A DNA stretch of 22,238 nt from a virus. The position numbers and the translations under genes were made by a program. The DNA lies in the IMG/VR virus record IMGVR_UViG_3300009504_000328, positions 1 through 22,238 of that record; one strand, given 5' to 3'. Numbering within the stretch: position 1 is the first letter of the stretch; each line of letters begins with the position of its first letter. Shown piece after piece: positions 22,096 through 22,238 of this stretch. Below the pieces are notes generated by a model. The model had not been told where the DNA came from, did no database searches, and was given only the letters and a program-made list of their open reading frames with translations.

Positions 22096-22238
22096 ATGTC
22101 TGACCCGGATTATGACGAATCATTCGATATAGACGTACCGGAAGTTAGCATTGCTGACGAGGCTATACTCGGTCATACACCGGCACAAATAGACGTACCG
22201 GAAGTTAGCATTGCTGACGAGGCTATACTCGGTCATAC
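22096..22238 (+). CDS. Repeat-built fibre-like protein (3' end cut off by window)
   Basis: ATG at 22096 (GGTGGTG a few bases upstream) opens a frame that runs off the window. After MSDPDYDESFD it is made of a 20-residue repeat, IDVPEVSIADEAILGHTPAQ, seen in two copies, the second cut at GHT. Hydrophobic residues alternate with polar ones, so a beta-rich stacked fibre is likely; role and total length cannot be judged. Confidence 0.5.
   Translation, partial: MSDPDYDESFDIDVPEVSIADEAILGHTPAQIDVPEVSIADEAILGH
22129..22238 (+). repeat. Perfect 60-base tandem repeat at window end
   Basis: Bases 22129-22178 are identical to 22189-22238, a 60-base period with a 10-base spacer segment (ACCGGCACAA). 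The window stops inside the second copy at the same point where the first copy ends, so the copy number is unknown. Confidence 0.93.

Overview
The window is a contiguous stretch of a temperate tailed-phage genome (class Caudoviricetes). All genes read on the + strand and are tightly packed, with many ATGA, TAATG or TTGA start/stop overlaps. The gene order (terminase, portal, head, connectors, one tail-tube gene, frameshifted chaperone, long tape measure, tip and fibre genes) and the absence of a sheath gene point to a long-tailed siphovirus. The host cannot be named from the sequence. A tRNA-Leu(CAA) 3' half with encoded CCA, consensus sigma70-type promoter hexamers and good Shine-Dalgarno sites show a bacterial host. 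A CCCCCCTT/AAGGGGGG-type intergenic repeat at 20595-20730 resembles repeats of environmental Gram-negative lineages, but this is only suggestive. The genetic code looks standard.

Layout. (1) 1-981: the C-terminal part of a tyrosine integrase, then a tRNA-Leu 3' fragment that is the likely phage attachment core, flanked by short direct and inverted repeats. (2) 982-1600: two small unknown genes, then a consensus promoter, a three-hairpin leader or small RNA, and two terminators just ahead of the first late gene. This layout suggests late expression controlled by antitermination. (3) 1601-2639: a lysis and small-gene cluster with an M15-type peptidase endolysin, a one-helix candidate holin and overlapping microgenes. 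(4) 2646-6865: small and large terminase, portal, and a minor head protein. (5) 6867-11960: a 1032-residue polypeptide joining a T4 gp21-like prohead protease, a scaffold/delta region and an HK97-type capsid protein, with strong internal ribosome-binding sites at two junctions. Two repeat-rich or paralogous putative capsid-decoration proteins follow. (6) 11971-14150: head-tail connector, tail completion and tail terminator genes. (7) 14163-16729: a tail tube protein with two tandem inserted domains, then a tail assembly chaperone whose second part lies in the +1 frame; a UUU_CGU slippery site sits at the start of the overlap. (8) 16726-22238: a small Cys-rich gene, a 1223-residue tape measure with internal duplications, a repeat-filled spacer, a discoidin-like distal tail protein, a fibre-like protein, and a cut-off gene made of perfect 60-base repeats.

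The genes together form the late half of one phage: lysis, DNA packaging, capsid assembly with built-in protease and scaffold, and tail assembly. I see no defence system, CRISPR array or transposase. The most notable points are the protease-scaffold-capsid fusion with nested starts, the +1 frameshift site, and the promoter/RNA/terminator block ahead of the late operon.
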